Origin: Oscillospiraceae bacterium
Lineage (GTDB): Bacteria; Bacillota; Clostridia; Oscillospirales; Ruminococcaceae
Direction: 5' to 3'
Length of the DNA stretch: 59,536 bases
Assembly (NCBI GenBank): GCA_030539275.1
Contig: JAUNSK010000010.1
Location: forward strand, 56,348 to 115,883
Positions 16,568 to 25,689 of the stretch are shown in pieces; position 1 is the first letter of the stretch, and each line of letters opens with the position of its first letter. Below the pieces are notes generated by a model. That model searched no databases, was not told the DNA's origin, and saw only the letters and a program-made list of their open reading frames with translations. The position numbers were made by a program, and so were the translations under genes.

Positions 16568-18127
16568 ATGGATCTTAAAATCAATCATGAGCTTATACCT
16601 CTTAAAGAGGTAATTTATGACGGAATACAGGAGCAGAGTGTAGAACTTGACTATATTCTACCGGACTACTTTCCGGATATATTCAAGCTTATAAAATGTG
16701 AAACTGTTCCTAACGTAACGTCATATAGCGTATCAGATGACAAGGTCGTTTATGAGTTATGCGTTGATGTAAATATCCTCTACTGTACGCAGAACAGTTC
16801 TCAGCTCAATACCATCAGACAGAAACTGACATATTCAAAAACGCTTGAATTCGGCAGGACCGGCAGCGGTGTATATGCAGTGCTCAAGGCAAAAACTGAC
16901 TATGTAAACTGCAGAGTTGTAAACCAGCGAAGAATTGATATCAGAGGCGCTGTTACTGTCAAGATCAATGCCACAGCTGAAAAAAATCAGGAAATGATAT
17001 GTGACCTGTTCGGAATGAATGTTCAGATGAAGAAGAAGCCGGTTGAGTATGCACCGGGAAGGCTGACATGCGGAAAGCTTATTACTGTTTCTGAGGAGCT
17101 TGAAATGAATTCAGTAAGCCATCCGGTCAGAAATGTAATACGTTCTCAGGCTGAAACAGGGAAGACTGATATCAAGGTAATCGCCAATAAACTGATAGCC
17201 AAGGGAAATGCCGATGTATCAGTGTTGTATACCTGTGATGACAGTGATAATGCAGTGGTCGATTCACTGAAATTCGGAATTCCGTTCAGTCAGATACTTG
17301 ATATTGACGGCATTGACGAAACGTACAAGTGCTCTATTTCGACAAATGTAGTAAGCTGTGATATTTCTCCTGTGGCGGACAAAGATGGCAATATGATAAA
17401 GCTCCAGTGTGAACTCGGAATATGGATATCATGCTCTGCAATGCGTACAGCACATGCTGAACTAGTAACAGATGTGTATTCCACAAAATTCCCCTGTACA
17501 TTCACAAAGAGCAAGTTTAAAATAAGCCAGGTGCCTGAGGATGTAAACGCCCAGCTTTATGCAAAGAACAGCATTGAGTGCAACGAGGGTACGATCGACA
17601 AGGTTTTCGATATGTGGTGTACACCTGGAAATGCCGCAGTGAGAATAGATGAAAACGAAAAAGCAGTGTTTGTAAACGGCATAGTTCATTACTGTGTTCT
17701 TATAAGAAATGAGACCGGCATGCCGGCTATTATAGAAAAAGACGGTGCATTTGAACAGAGGATCGATCTGCCGGACATTCATTCAGGCAGTACGTTTGAA
17801 GCACAGGTTGAGATCCACGGATGTTCGTATAATCTGTCATCGTCAAATACCGTTCAGATCTCAGCAGATATAGATATTTGCGGAAAGCTTTACAGATCCT
17901 CAGAAATTGAAGCAGTAACGGCAGTCGAGATAAATGATGAAGAGATGAAGCCTCTTGATCCGTGCTGCGACTGCGCAATCAAGCTTTATTTCGGTACTGA
18001 AGGGGAAAGTGTATGGGATATTGCAAAAAAATACAGTACCTCAGTTAAATCCGTTATGGAAGAAAATGATTTGTATGAAGAGAAACTGACAGAGGATAAG
18101 ATGCTTCTCATACCAATAGTAATATAA
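16568..18127 (+). CDS. sipL: SPOCS (DUF3794) and LysM protein, SipL-like spore coat morphogen
   Basis: This 519-residue protein has repeated DUF3794/SPOCS modules (about 1-150, 180-300 and 330-450) and a C-terminal LysM domain (about 470-519, EGESVWDIAKKYSTSVKSV). This is the layout of SipL of Clostridioides difficile, which binds SpoIVA at the forespore surface and is needed for coat assembly. Its position 15 bases upstream of spoIVA strongly supports the assignment. The start at 16568 is chosen because GGAGG (16559-16563) lies 4 bases upstream; an in-frame ATG at 16535 lacks this. Confidence 0.9.
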   Translation: MDLKINHELIPLKEVIYDGIQEQSVELDYILPDYFPDIFKLIKCETVPNVTSYSVSDDKVVYELCVDVNILYCTQNSSQLNTIRQKLTYSKTLEFGRTGSGVYAVLKAKTDYVNCRVVNQRRIDIRGAVTVKINATAEKNQEMICDLFGMNVQMKKKPVEYAPGRLTCGKLITVSEELEMNSVSHPVRNVIRSQAETGKTDIKVIANKLIAKGNADVSVLYTCDDSDNAVVDSLKFGIPFSQILDIDGIDETYKCSISTNVVSCDISPVADKDGNMIKLQCELGIWISCSAMRTAHAELVTDVYSTKFPCTFTKSKFKISQVPEDVNAQLYAKNSIECNEGTIDKVFDMWCTPGNAAVRIDENEKAVFVNGIVHYCVLIRNETGMPAIIEKDGAFEQRIDLPDIHSGSTFEAQVEIHGCSYNLSSSNTVQISADIDICGKLYRSSEIEAVTAVEINDEEMKPLDPCCDCAIKLYFGTEGESVWDIAKKYSTSVKSVMEENDLYEEKLTEDKMLLIPIVI

Positions 18128-18142
18128 TGGAGGTACATAGTA

Positions 18143-19615
18143 ATGAGGGATATTTATAATGATATTGCCTGCAGGACTGACGGTGATATTTATATCGGAG
18201 TTGTTGGTCCGGTAAGAACCGGTAAGTCAACATTTATCAAGAGATTTATGGAAACGCTGGTTATACCTAATATAGAAAGTGATTTCAAGAAGGAAAGGGC
18301 AGTAGATGAGCTTCCGCAGTCATCAGGCGGCAAGACTATAATGACTACTGAACCTAAGTTTATTCCTGAGGATGCAGTAGAAATTGCGGTCGGACATAAC
18401 GCAAGACTTAATGTAAGAATGATCGACTGTGTAGGATACATCGTTCCGAGCTCTCTCGGTTACATCGAGAACGAAATGCCGCGTATGGTTATGACACCAT
18501 GGTTTGAAGAAGAAGTACCGTTCAATATGGCAGCGGAAGTCGGAACCCAGAAGGTAATTGAAGAGCACTCAACAATAGGCCTGGTTGTAACAACAGACGG
18601 AAGTATATCTGATATACCGAGGGAAGAGTATCAGGAAGCAGAGGAACGTGTTGTAAATGAACTTCATGATATAAACAAACCTTTTGTAATGATCATGAAC
18701 TGTGTCGATCCTGATAAGCCGTCCATTCATCAGATGTGCGAAGAACTCAGTGTAAAATATGATACAGCAGTAATGCCGCTCAATTGTCTGGAACTTGACG
18801 AGGCAGGCATCAGAAAGATCATCAAGGAGATACTGTATTCATTCCCTGTAAAGGAAATCAATATAAAAATGCCTAAGTGGATAACCAGATTTGAAAAAGG
18901 CCACTGGCTCAAAGAAAAAGTATTTACATCCATAAAGGATGCAGCAGCAGGAATAAGTCATCTGCGTGACAGCAGTATGGTAGTTGATAAGATCAAGAGA
19001 TGCAGTGAAATAGTAAGTGCTGATATCACAGACATGGACCTTGGAAAGGGAAGCCTTACAATAACGGCAATGCTTGATGAAACGCTGTTCTATAAGATCC
19101 TGTGTGAAACAACAGGCATCAATATAGAAAGCGAAAGTGATCTTCTGCCTATACTGATAGATCTGAACAACATAAAACGCAAATATGACAAGATCGCTGC
19201 TGCACTTGATGAGGTAGAGGCAACAGGCTACGGAATCGTAATGCCGGATATTGAGGAACTGTCACTTGAAGAGCCCAAGATCATAAAACAGGGAGGCAAG
19301 TACGGAGTAAAACTCAAGGCATCAGCTCCGTCAATTCATCTGATGAAGGCAAACATCACAACGACCGTAAGTCCTATAGTAGGCTCAGAGAAGCAGAGCG
19401 AAGAGCTTATCATGTATCTTATGCAGGGCTTTGAAGAGAGTCCGACAAAGATATGGGATTCAAACATTTTTGGCAAATCACTGCACGACCTTGTAAATGA
19501 GGGACTGCATAACAAGCTGCATAAAATGCCTATGGAGGCAAGACTGAAACTTCAGGAGACTCTGGAGAGAGTTATTAATGAAGGATGCAGCGGACTGATC
19601 TGTTTTATCTTATAG
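18143..19615 (+). CDS. spoIVA: Stage IV sporulation protein A (spore coat ATPase)
   Basis: This 490-residue protein has an N-terminal TRAFAC-type ATPase domain with Walker A GPVRTGKST at 22-30, followed by the middle and C-terminal domains of SpoIVA and the conserved hydrophobic end CSGLICFIL. SpoIVA polymerises with ATP hydrolysis into the basement layer of the spore coat around the forespore. It follows sipL with a 15-base gap and a GGAGGT ribosome site, so the two partners are almost certainly co-expressed. Length and both ends match the family, so the gene looks intact. Confidence 0.97.
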   Translation: MRDIYNDIACRTDGDIYIGVVGPVRTGKSTFIKRFMETLVIPNIESDFKKERAVDELPQSSGGKTIMTTEPKFIPEDAVEIAVGHNARLNVRMIDCVGYIVPSSLGYIENEMPRMVMTPWFEEEVPFNMAAEVGTQKVIEEHSTIGLVVTTDGSISDIPREEYQEAEERVVNELHDINKPFVMIMNCVDPDKPSIHQMCEELSVKYDTAVMPLNCLELDEAGIRKIIKEILYSFPVKEINIKMPKWITRFEKGHWLKEKVFTSIKDAAAGISHLRDSSMVVDKIKRCSEIVSADITDMDLGKGSLTITAMLDETLFYKILCETTGINIESESDLLPILIDLNNIKRKYDKIAAALDEVEATGYGIVMPDIEELSLEEPKIIKQGGKYGVKLKASAPSIHLMKANITTTVSPIVGSEKQSEELIMYLMQGFEESPTKIWDSNIFGKSLHDLVNEGLHNKLHKMPMEARLKLQETLERVINEGCSGLICFIL

Positions 19616-19620
19616 TAAAA

Positions 19621-19664
19621 AGGCATCCGGACGTGAACTACAAGCTCATTCCGGATGCTTTTTA
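19621..19664 (+). terminator. Terminator after sipL-spoIVA
   Basis: A 9-bp stem, GCATCCGGA (19623-19631) with TCCGGATGC (19650-19658), is followed by T5. Confidence 0.85.
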
Positions 19665-19693
19665 TTGATTATCTGCATAACGGGGATGATATT

Positions 19694-20008
19694 ATGATCT
19701 GCAGTTTCAGCGAACTAAGAAAAAAAGAGGTTATAGACATAAACACAGGAGATAAACTGGGATATGTGGATGATATAGAACTTGATACAGATTCATCAAA
19801 GGTGCTGGCACTTATTATTTACGGACGCTCAGGTCTGTTCTGGCTGTGGTCCAAGGAACCTGATATCGTGATACAGTGCAGTGAAATAAAGGTCATAGGA
19901 CGTGACACCATACTTGTATCTCCTGCCAATATTTCCGAAAAAGTCAAAAAACTTTACTATAATGCTTCTTCAACAAAAAACAAGAAAGCGTCTTTTGTAA
20001 ATTTGTAA
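19694..20008 (+). CDS. ymxH: YlmC/YmxH family PRC-barrel sporulation protein
   Basis: This 104-residue protein is built on a PRC-barrel fold: SELRKKEVIDINTGDKLGYVDDIELD is the defining N-terminal block (given here as a description of residues 5-30), followed by a hydrophobic GLFWLW segment and DIVIQCSEIKVIG. The YlmC/YmxH family is widespread in spore formers, with no firm biochemical role. The ATG at 19694 is chosen over 19655 because GGGGAT lies just upstream and family members start near MICSFSELR. The terminator at 19621-19664 separates it from spoIVA. Confidence 0.85.
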   Translation: MICSFSELRKKEVIDINTGDKLGYVDDIELDTDSSKVLALIIYGRSGLFWLWSKEPDIVIQCSEIKVIGRDTILVSPANISEKVKKLYYNASSTKNKKASFVNL

Positions 20009-20028
20009 ATAAAATCTGTATAAATTTA

Positions 20029-20057
20029 TTGATTTTTAAAATGATATGTGATATAAT
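20029..20057 (+). promoter_or_regulatory. Predicted promoter for rpsB-tsf
   Basis: TTGATT (20029-20034) and TATAAT (20052-20057) are spaced by 17 bases, with TG immediately before the base preceding the -10 box. It leaves a leader of about 115 bases before rpsB. Confidence 0.65.
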
Positions 20058-20063
20058 GTATAG

Positions 20064-20179
20064 GAAATTCGCACGCCGGTGCTTTTATCAGCCGGTGCCT
20101 TTCGTGAGAAAGGTTGCTGATAATTTACCATCAGCGGAGGGAATATTTTAAAAAACCAAATTACAGGAGGAACTACACA
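20064..20179 (+). promoter_or_regulatory. Structured 5' leader of rpsB, candidate S2 autoregulatory element
   Basis: The leader can form a long hairpin in which TTATCAGC (20085-20092) pairs with GCTGATAA (20116-20123), enclosing CCTTT/AAAGG (20098-20102 with 20109-20113). The GCTGAT arm could alternatively pair with ATCAGC (20130-20135). Two mutually exclusive foldings before a ribosomal protein gene suggest autogenous control, as known for S2 leaders in other bacteria; membership of a described S2 motif is not established here. Confidence 0.45.
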
Positions 20180-20923
20180 ATGGCAGTAGTATCAATGAAA
20201 CAACTTCTTGAAGCTGGCGTACACTTCGGACATCAGACAAGAAGATGGAACCCAAAAATGGCACCTTATATCTTTACAGAAAGAAACGGTATCTACATTA
20301 TCGATCTTCAGAAAACTGTAAAGAAGCTTGAAGAAGCTTACATGTTCATCCGTGACATCTCAGCTCAGGGCGAATCAGTTCTTTTCGTAGGAACAAAGAA
20401 GCAGGCTGGCGATTCCGTTAAGGAAGAAGCAGTACGTGCAGGAGCTTACTATGTTAATGCTCGCTGGCTCGGCGGTATGATGACAAACTTCGAGACAATC
20501 AAGAACAGAATCAAGCGTCTTGAACAGCTCAGAGTTATGGAAAATGACGGAACATTTGCTCTTCTTCCTAAGAAAGAAGTAAGCAAGCTTACACTTGAAA
20601 TTGAAAAACTTGAAAAATTCCTTGGCGGTATTAAGGATATGAAGAAGCTTCCTGGCGCACTTTTCATCGTTGACCCAAGAAAAGAAAAGATTGCTGTTGC
20701 TGAAGCTAAGAAGCTTAATATCCCTATCGTTGCTATAGTAGATACAAACTGTGATCCTGATGAAGTTGATTACGTTATCCCTGGTAACGATGATGCTATC
20801 AGAGCTGTAAAGCTTATTGCCGGCGCTATGGCTAATGCAATAATCGAAGGCAGACAGGGCGAACAGGAAGCTGCAGCTGCTGAAAACACAGCAGAAGAAG
20901 CTCAGGCAGAGACTCAGGAATAA
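20180..20923 (+). CDS. rpsB: 30S ribosomal protein S2
   Basis: This is the 247-residue S2 protein, with the signature [19 protein letters not shown] at the N-terminus and the conserved [18 protein letters not shown] block. It binds 16S rRNA at the head-body junction of the small subunit. The Ala/Glu/Gln-rich C-terminal tail (about 225-247) is an extension common in clostridial S2. The ATG at 20180 is set by AGGAGG (20165-20170); the in-frame upstream start at 20114 lies in the leader. It is followed by tsf, the classical pairing. Confidence 0.98.
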   Translation: MAVVSMKQLLEAGVHFGHQTRRWNPKMAPYIFTERNGIYIIDLQKTVKKLEEAYMFIRDISAQGESVLFVGTKKQAGDSVKEEAVRAGAYYVNARWLGGMMTNFETIKNRIKRLEQLRVMENDGTFALLPKKEVSKLTLEIEKLEKFLGGIKDMKKLPGALFIVDPRKEKIAVAEAKKLNIPIVAIVDTNCDPDEVDYVIPGNDDAIRAVKLIAGAMANAIIEGRQGEQEAAAAENTAEEAQAETQE

Positions 20924-20961
20924 TTAATTATTATTATCAACCGGAAAGGAAGATTTATATA

Positions 20962-21888
20962 ATGGCAAATATTACAGCTAAGGACGTTGCCGCTCTTCGT
21001 GAGAGAACAGGCGTCGGAATGATGGATTGTAAAAAGGCTCTCGTTGAAACAGACGGAGATATGGAAAAGGCAATAGTAGTACTTCGTGAGAAGGGTCTTG
21101 CTACACAGGCTAAAAAAGCAGGCAGAGTTGCTGCTGAAGGTATGGTTACTGCAGTAGTTGACACAGCTAAAAATGTCGGCGTTGTACTTGAAGTAAACTC
21201 TGAAACAGACTTCGTTGCTAAGAACGAAGAATTCAAGGCTTTTGTTGCCAGTGCAGCTCAGACTATTATAGATACAAATCCTGCAGACGTTGAAGCACTT
21301 AATGCTACAAAGATGTCAGGATCAGACGTTACAGTTGCTGAAGCTCTTCAGGAACTGTTCCTCAAGGTTCGTGAAAACATGCACATCCGTCGTTTTGTAA
21401 GACTTGAGGGAACTCTTGTTTCTTATATCCATGGTGACGGACAGTTCGGTGTTATGGTTAAGCTTGATACTGATCTCGACAGCACAAATCCTGGCGTTAT
21501 CAGCTGTGGTAAGGACATCTGTCTCCAGATCACTTCAATGAACCCTGGATACCTCAACAGAGAAGCTGTTCCTGCTGAAGTTCTTGAAAACGAAAAGACA
21601 ATCATGCTCGCTCAGATGTCTGAGGATCCTAAGATGGCTAACAAGCCTGAACAGGTTAAGATGAAGATCGTTGAAGGCAAGGTTGGCAAATACTACAGTG
21701 AAAACTGCCTGCTTGAACAGGAATTCGTTAAGGACGGAGATCTTACAGTAGGTAAGTATGTAGAAAAGGTTGCTAAGGAACTCGGCGGAAAGATTTCTGT
21801 AGCTCAGTTCGTTCGTTTCGAAAGAGGCGAAGGAATCCAGAAGAAGTCAGAAAACTTTGCTGACGAAGTTGCAAGCATGATCAAGTAA
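20962..21888 (+). CDS. tsf: Elongation factor Ts
   Basis: This 308-residue protein starts with the UBA-like N-terminal domain (LRERTGVGMMDCKKAL) that contacts EF-Tu, followed by VNSETDFVAKN and the core subdomains. It is the guanine nucleotide exchange factor for EF-Tu. GGAAAGGAAG lies upstream of the ATG. It is co-transcribed with rpsB after a 38-base gap. Full length and all signature blocks are present. Confidence 0.98.
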   Translation: MANITAKDVAALRERTGVGMMDCKKALVETDGDMEKAIVVLREKGLATQAKKAGRVAAEGMVTAVVDTAKNVGVVLEVNSETDFVAKNEEFKAFVASAAQTIIDTNPADVEALNATKMSGSDVTVAEALQELFLKVRENMHIRRFVRLEGTLVSYIHGDGQFGVMVKLDTDLDSTNPGVISCGKDICLQITSMNPGYLNREAVPAEVLENEKTIMLAQMSEDPKMANKPEQVKMKIVEGKVGKYYSENCLLEQEFVKDGDLTVGKYVEKVAKELGGKISVAQFVRFERGEGIQKKSENFADEVASMIK

Positions 21889-21907
21889 TTTATAAGTTAA
21901 TTAAAAT

Positions 21908-21947
21908 ACCGCTTACAGAGATTTATCTGTAAGCGGTTATTTTTTAT
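21908..21947. terminator. Terminator between convergent tsf and sigG
   Basis: The stem ACCGCTTACAGA / TCTGTAAGCGGT (21908-21937) is followed by a T-rich tract on the plus strand and can also act on the minus strand, where it overlaps the region just after the sigG stop. Confidence 0.85.
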
Positions 21948-22717
21948 ATCTCGCCTTTTATTCTCGACAAGGCGCCCTTCTCAAGACGTGATACCTGGGC
22001 CTGGGAAATACCTATTTCATCTGCAACCTCAACCTGAGTTTTACCCTGGAAAAATCGCATATACAGTATGTTCTTTTCCCTGGAATTCAATGTTTTGATC
22101 GCTTCACGCAGAGATATTTCATCAAGCCAGTTTTCTACACTGTTTTTGTCACCTATCTGATCAAGCACATATAGTGTATCTCCTGAATCTGAATAAACCG
22201 GTTCATATAACGAAACAGGTTCGCTTATGCTTTCCAGAGCAAGTACGACCTCACTTCTGTCTGCACCAAGATATTTTGCGATTTCTTCTACCGTTGGTTC
22301 TTTCTGATTTTTAGTCAGAAGGAATTCCTTGGCCTGCATTGACTTATATGCAAGATCCTTCAGTGACCGGCTTACTTTGATAGGATTATAGTCACGCAGA
22401 AATCTGCGGAGTTCACCGGAAATCATAGGTACACAATAAGTAGAGAATCTAACCTCCTTTGTGAGGTCAAAGTTATTAATTGCTTTTATCAGACCGACAA
22501 CACCTATCTGAAAAAGATCATCAATATCTTCACCTCTGTTTGAGAAACGTTGTATAACACTTAAAACAAGTCTCAGATTGCCATTTATAAGCTTGTCTCT
22601 TGCTTCCTTGCTGCCGGTAGCCTGGATCTCTTTAAGAAGTGCTATTTTTTCACTCTCTTTCAGGACTGTAAGCTTTGAAGTGTTTACACCGGATATTACA
22701 ACTTTATTATAAGCCAT
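21944..22717 (-). CDS. sigG: Forespore sigma factor SigG
   Basis: This 257-residue sigma-70 family factor has region 2 (NLRLVLSVIQRF...FQIGVVGLIKA), region 3 and the region 4 helix-turn-helix at the C-terminus (VADEIGISQAQVSRLEKGAL). The N-terminal MAYNKVVISGVNTSKL is the SigG-specific extension. SigG directs late forespore transcription. It is not next to spoIIGA-sigE as in Bacillus; here it converges on tsf. Upstream, a GTATT box and a CAATAATA box 16 bases apart resemble a SigF/SigG promoter, which would fit autoregulation but is tentative. Confidence 0.95.
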   Translation of the reverse strand: MAYNKVVISGVNTSKLTVLKESEKIALLKEIQATGSKEARDKLINGNLRLVLSVIQRFSNRGEDIDDLFQIGVVGLIKAINNFDLTKEVRFSTYCVPMISGELRRFLRDYNPIKVSRSLKDLAYKSMQAKEFLLTKNQKEPTVEEIAKYLGADRSEVVLALESISEPVSLYEPVYSDSGDTLYVLDQIGDKNSVENWLDEISLREAIKTLNSREKNILYMRFFQGKTQVEVADEIGISQAQVSRLEKGALSRIKGEI

Positions 22718-22796
22718 GACAGATCTCCTTTGAGGTTATTTTCAAAGTTATTATTGGCATCTATCCGGCTATAATACAGATTTTGAAAAAAGAAAC

Positions 22797-22831
22797 AATT
22801 GCCATAGAAGAATATCTTCTATGGCAATTGT
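22797..22831 (-). terminator. Terminator after the esterase gene
   Basis: A perfect 15-bp inverted repeat (arms CAATTGCCATAGAAG and CTTCTATGGCAATTG, apart from the central loop) is followed on the minus strand by a T-rich tract, between the esterase stop and the sigG start region. Confidence 0.8.
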
Positions 22832-22851
22832 AATAATAAATAATGATTTTA

Positions 22852-23682
22852 TTATTTATCGGGATGCTTTAACCACTCCACTGCGTCGTTAAACCACCCT
22901 GAACATTTTTTATTATACTGTGATGGTATGCATGAAGTTGTTTCATCACAAAGTGCAAGTCCATGACCGCCGAACGGGTAGACCGTGCACTGAAAGCTTA
23001 TATTGCTGCGGCTGAGAGCACTGATAAACAGTATTGTGTTTTCTACGGGAACCACATCGTCATCTGCACAGTGCCATATAAACGTACGCGGTGTATCTGC
23101 ATCAACGTGTTTTTCAAGAGAAACCAGATCTGTCAGCTGGCTTGCAGGATTAAGACCGGTAATGTTTCTGACCGAGCCTTTATGTGCATATTCGCCGGCT
23201 GTAATGACCGGATAACACAAGATAAGAGAATTCGGTTTGTGTTCATCAGTAAATTCGAGGGTATCCTTTACGAATCCTTTGTTCCAGTGGACCCCGAGGC
23301 TTGCGGCCAGATGACCTCCGGCAGAAAAACCGCATACGCAGATATTGTCAGGGTCTATGTCCCAGCTGACTGCATTTGCACGTACAAATGCAGTAGTCTG
23401 AGCAAGTTCAAGAAGTGCCATAGGAAATGGCTTCTGATTTACACTGTACTCAAGAACAAAAGCCTGAACGCCCATAGCTGCAAAACGTAATGCTACAGGT
23501 TCTGATTCTCTGTCAGAGAGATTTGCATATCCTCCTCCGGGACAGATAATAACAGCAGGTTTGTTTTTTCTGCCTATCTGACTTGATATTTCGGTTATGT
23601 ACGTAGTAAGTCTGACACTCAGAGCATTTTTTATTCCGATACGCTCATAAGGGATCTGAATGTCATATTTTTTTATTTTCAT
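22852..23682 (-). CDS. Alpha/beta-hydrolase, acetyl-esterase-like
   Basis: This 276-residue hydrolase has the HGG-like oxyanion segment CPGGGYANLSDRE, the nucleophile elbow GFSAGGH, and a C-terminal ADDDVVP aspartate and GGHGLALC histidine. Together these give a complete Ser-Asp-His triad. No signal peptide is present, so it should be cytoplasmic. The closest family appearance is the BD-FAE/acetylxylan-esterase type that deacetylates imported sugars or oligosaccharides, which would suit a plant-fibre degrader, but the substrate is inferred. Its start overlaps the end of the CmpB-like gene by 20 bases, indicating translational coupling. Confidence 0.82.
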   Translation of the reverse strand: MKIKKYDIQIPYERIGIKNALSVRLTTYITEISSQIGRKNKPAVIICPGGGYANLSDRESEPVALRFAAMGVQAFVLEYSVNQKPFPMALLELAQTTAFVRANAVSWDIDPDNICVCGFSAGGHLAASLGVHWNKGFVKDTLEFTDEHKPNSLILCYPVITAGEYAHKGSVRNITGLNPASQLTDLVSLEKHVDADTPRTFIWHCADDDVVPVENTILFISALSRSNISFQCTVYPFGGHGLALCDETTSCIPSQYNKKCSGWFNDAVEWLKHPDK

Positions 23683-24508
23683 TATCAGAAGTCTCCTTAG
23701 TTATTAACAGCTTATTAGTATTGTTGTATTCTGAAAAATCAGGAGTATCATTGTTTTTGTTTATACGGTTCTTTATTGCCTTAAATGTATTTGCATACAT
23801 ATTAGGCCGCATAGTAGGGAAGGCTCTTACCAGTCTTGAGGACTTGATCTGTTCTGACAGTTTTTCATACTTTGTATTGAGTGTCAGAACTTCATCTGAA
23901 ATGTTTTCTCCAAGAGCAATAGATTTGTCATGCAGCAGGGTGGCAATGTAATCGACCTGTTTGAGCCGCATGTTGAAGTTTCGAATGTCACCGAGTGTTG
24001 CAAAGAGATCAGTTGTGATCGTAGCAAGGGTAAGTATTGCGAGTATGTTTCCGAACGTATACGGAAGGTAATTGACCAGCTTTTCTATAAGCGGCTGTAC
24101 AACCCGTATTACCATTACAGAGCCTACACCCCAGAGAAGAGAGATCTTAAGACAGATAAAACCTTTATAGTTGAACTTTTTGTCTGAATAGTCCCACCAT
24201 TTTGCATGGAACAGACGTTCAAGCAGAAGACCTACAGACAGCTCCACAGTTGAACAGATTATGACTGAAAGAATATAGAGCAGTACCAGGTTGTTTTGTA
24301 AAGGACGAAGAAGAAATTCCAGCAGCAGAACGCCGAAACCATATATCGGACAGAAAGGACCGTTCAGAAACCCCCTGTTTTCAAACCCCCCGGTTTCGAG
24401 TGTCCTGTCTATAACTTCCATAAACCAGCCGAATACAGACCAGAACGAAAAGAAGAAAAAGACCTGGAACAGTGTGTGATCGAGAAATCCTATGTATACA
24501 TGCTGCAT
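23663..24508 (-). CDS. CmpB-like (PF06541) putative ABC-transporter type IV membrane protein
   Basis: This 281-residue protein has about five membrane helices in the first 185 residues and a cytoplasmic helical C-terminus. The segment FWSVFGWFMEV followed by ENRGFLNGPFCPIYGFG is the characteristic motif of the family annotated as putative ABC-transporter type IV (CmpB). No transport function or ATPase partner is established and none is adjacent, so the family name should be read cautiously. It overlaps the esterase gene by 20 bases and shares its transcript. Confidence 0.78.
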   Translation of the reverse strand: MQHVYIGFLDHTLFQVFFFFSFWSVFGWFMEVIDRTLETGGFENRGFLNGPFCPIYGFGVLLLEFLLRPLQNNLVLLYILSVIICSTVELSVGLLLERLFHAKWWDYSDKKFNYKGFICLKISLLWGVGSVMVIRVVQPLIEKLVNYLPYTFGNILAILTLATITTDLFATLGDIRNFNMRLKQVDYIATLLHDKSIALGENISDEVLTLNTKYEKLSEQIKSSRLVRAFPTMRPNMYANTFKAIKNRINKNNDTPDFSEYNNTNKLLITKETSDNENKKI

Positions 24509-24718
24509 AATTTGTAAGTACCCCTTTTATCATATTTGTTGCACGGTAAAATGCTGAATTATATGTACAGTAATATTATACTTTAGAAAAAAAAAAGAGT
24601 CAAGTGAAGCAAATTACAGTTTTAAATAAATTATTTATTTTTTAAAGAAAATGTGATATAATTTATAAGCGTTGTTTATCAGTGGCGATTTTTATTTTTT
24701 ACGAAAGGCATGATATTT

Positions 24719-25387
24719 TTGAGAATAAGAAAAAAACCATGGGCAAGACCAGAACTGCAGGAATGTGAGTATTGTATCAAAGAACCCGATAAGCTTTCAG
24801 GTCACTGGAGGGAAGCTTTCAGTAAAGATCAGATGCTGTGTCTTGAACTCGGATGCGGAAAAGGCGGATTTATATCACAGCTGTCATCTCAGAGACAGGA
24901 TATAAATTTTATTGCTATTGACATAAAAAGTGAAATGGCAGCTTATGCAAGACGAAAGATAGCTGCGGCTTTTGAACAAAAGAACATTTCACCTGTAGAG
25001 AATGTAAAGCTTGTTGTGTACAACATAGAACAGATAGAATCTCTGTTTGAAAAGGACGACCGTATTGACAGGATCTATATCAACTTCTGCAATCCGTGGC
25101 CAAGATGCAAGCATAAGAAAAGAAGACTTACATATCCCCGAAAACTTGAAAAGTACAAAAGCTTTCTTGATGACAACGGTGAGATATGGTTCAAGACAGA
25201 TGATGATGAGCTCTTTGCAGAATCAGTTGAATATTTTAAAGAGACAGGTTTCAGTATAAGATATATAACAGAGGATCTTCATGCAAGCGGATTTGAGGAA
25301 AATACAGTAACAGAGCATGAAAAAATGTTCAGTGACATGGGGATAAAGATTAAATTTCTTATAGCACGAAAGGCTGACAGGCACTGA
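24719..25387 (+). CDS. trmB: tRNA (guanine-N7-)-methyltransferase
   Basis: This 222-residue SAM-dependent methyltransferase has the motif LELGCGKGGFI for SAM binding and INFCNPWPRCKHKKRRL, a variant of the TrmB signature in which DPWPK is replaced by NPWPR. TrmB methylates G46 in the tRNA variable loop. The TTG at 24719 (giving MRIRKKPWARPEL, the usual TrmB start) is preferred to the ATG at 24710, because GAAAGG (24703-24708) is only one base from that ATG. The Asp to Asn change within the signature is notable but seen directly only in this one sequence. Confidence 0.9.
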   Translation: MRIRKKPWARPELQECEYCIKEPDKLSGHWREAFSKDQMLCLELGCGKGGFISQLSSQRQDINFIAIDIKSEMAAYARRKIAAAFEQKNISPVENVKLVVYNIEQIESLFEKDDRIDRIYINFCNPWPRCKHKKRRLTYPRKLEKYKSFLDDNGEIWFKTDDDELFAESVEYFKETGFSIRYITEDLHASGFEENTVTEHEKMFSDMGIKIKFLIARKADRH

Positions 25388-25411
25388 TACTTCAAAAACT
25401 TGTGATAAACG

Positions 25412-25448
25412 AAATACAGCGGTATAGATGATCTATACCGCTGTATTT
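25412..25448. terminator. Palindromic hairpin between convergent trmB and rpmB
   Basis: A near-perfect stem (AAATACAGCGGTATAGAT with its complement) lies between the two convergent stops. T-runs are short on both sides, so it is probably a bidirectional terminator of moderate strength. Confidence 0.7.
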
Positions 25449-25500
25449 GATAATCACTAAGAATTATTTGCAAAAGCCTTGACCGTAATGCTTAAGTACA

Positions 25501-25689
25501 TTAAACGGCACGGGTCACCTTGTTAGAACGCAGGCATCTTGAACATACGTATATATGACGAGGAGCACCGTCTACTATAGCCTTGACACGCTTAACGTTT
25601 GGCTTCCAAGTTCTGTTTGTGCGTCTGTGTGAGTGTGAAACCTTGATTCCAAAAGTAACACCCTTACCGCAAATTTCGCATTTTGCCAT
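25501..25689 (-). CDS. rpmB: 50S ribosomal protein L28 (zinc-binding form)
   Basis: This 62-residue L28 begins MAKCEICGKGVTFG and has a second CxxC in VCSRCLRSNK, so it is the C+ form that binds zinc through four cysteines. It is a structural protein of the large subunit. GGAGG lies 9 bases upstream of the ATG. The gene is monocistronic, with a promoter at 25808-25836 and a structured leader of about 112 bases. Confidence 0.97.
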   Translation of the reverse strand: MAKCEICGKGVTFGIKVSHSHRRTNRTWKPNVKRVKAIVDGAPRHIYVCSRCLRSNKVTRAV

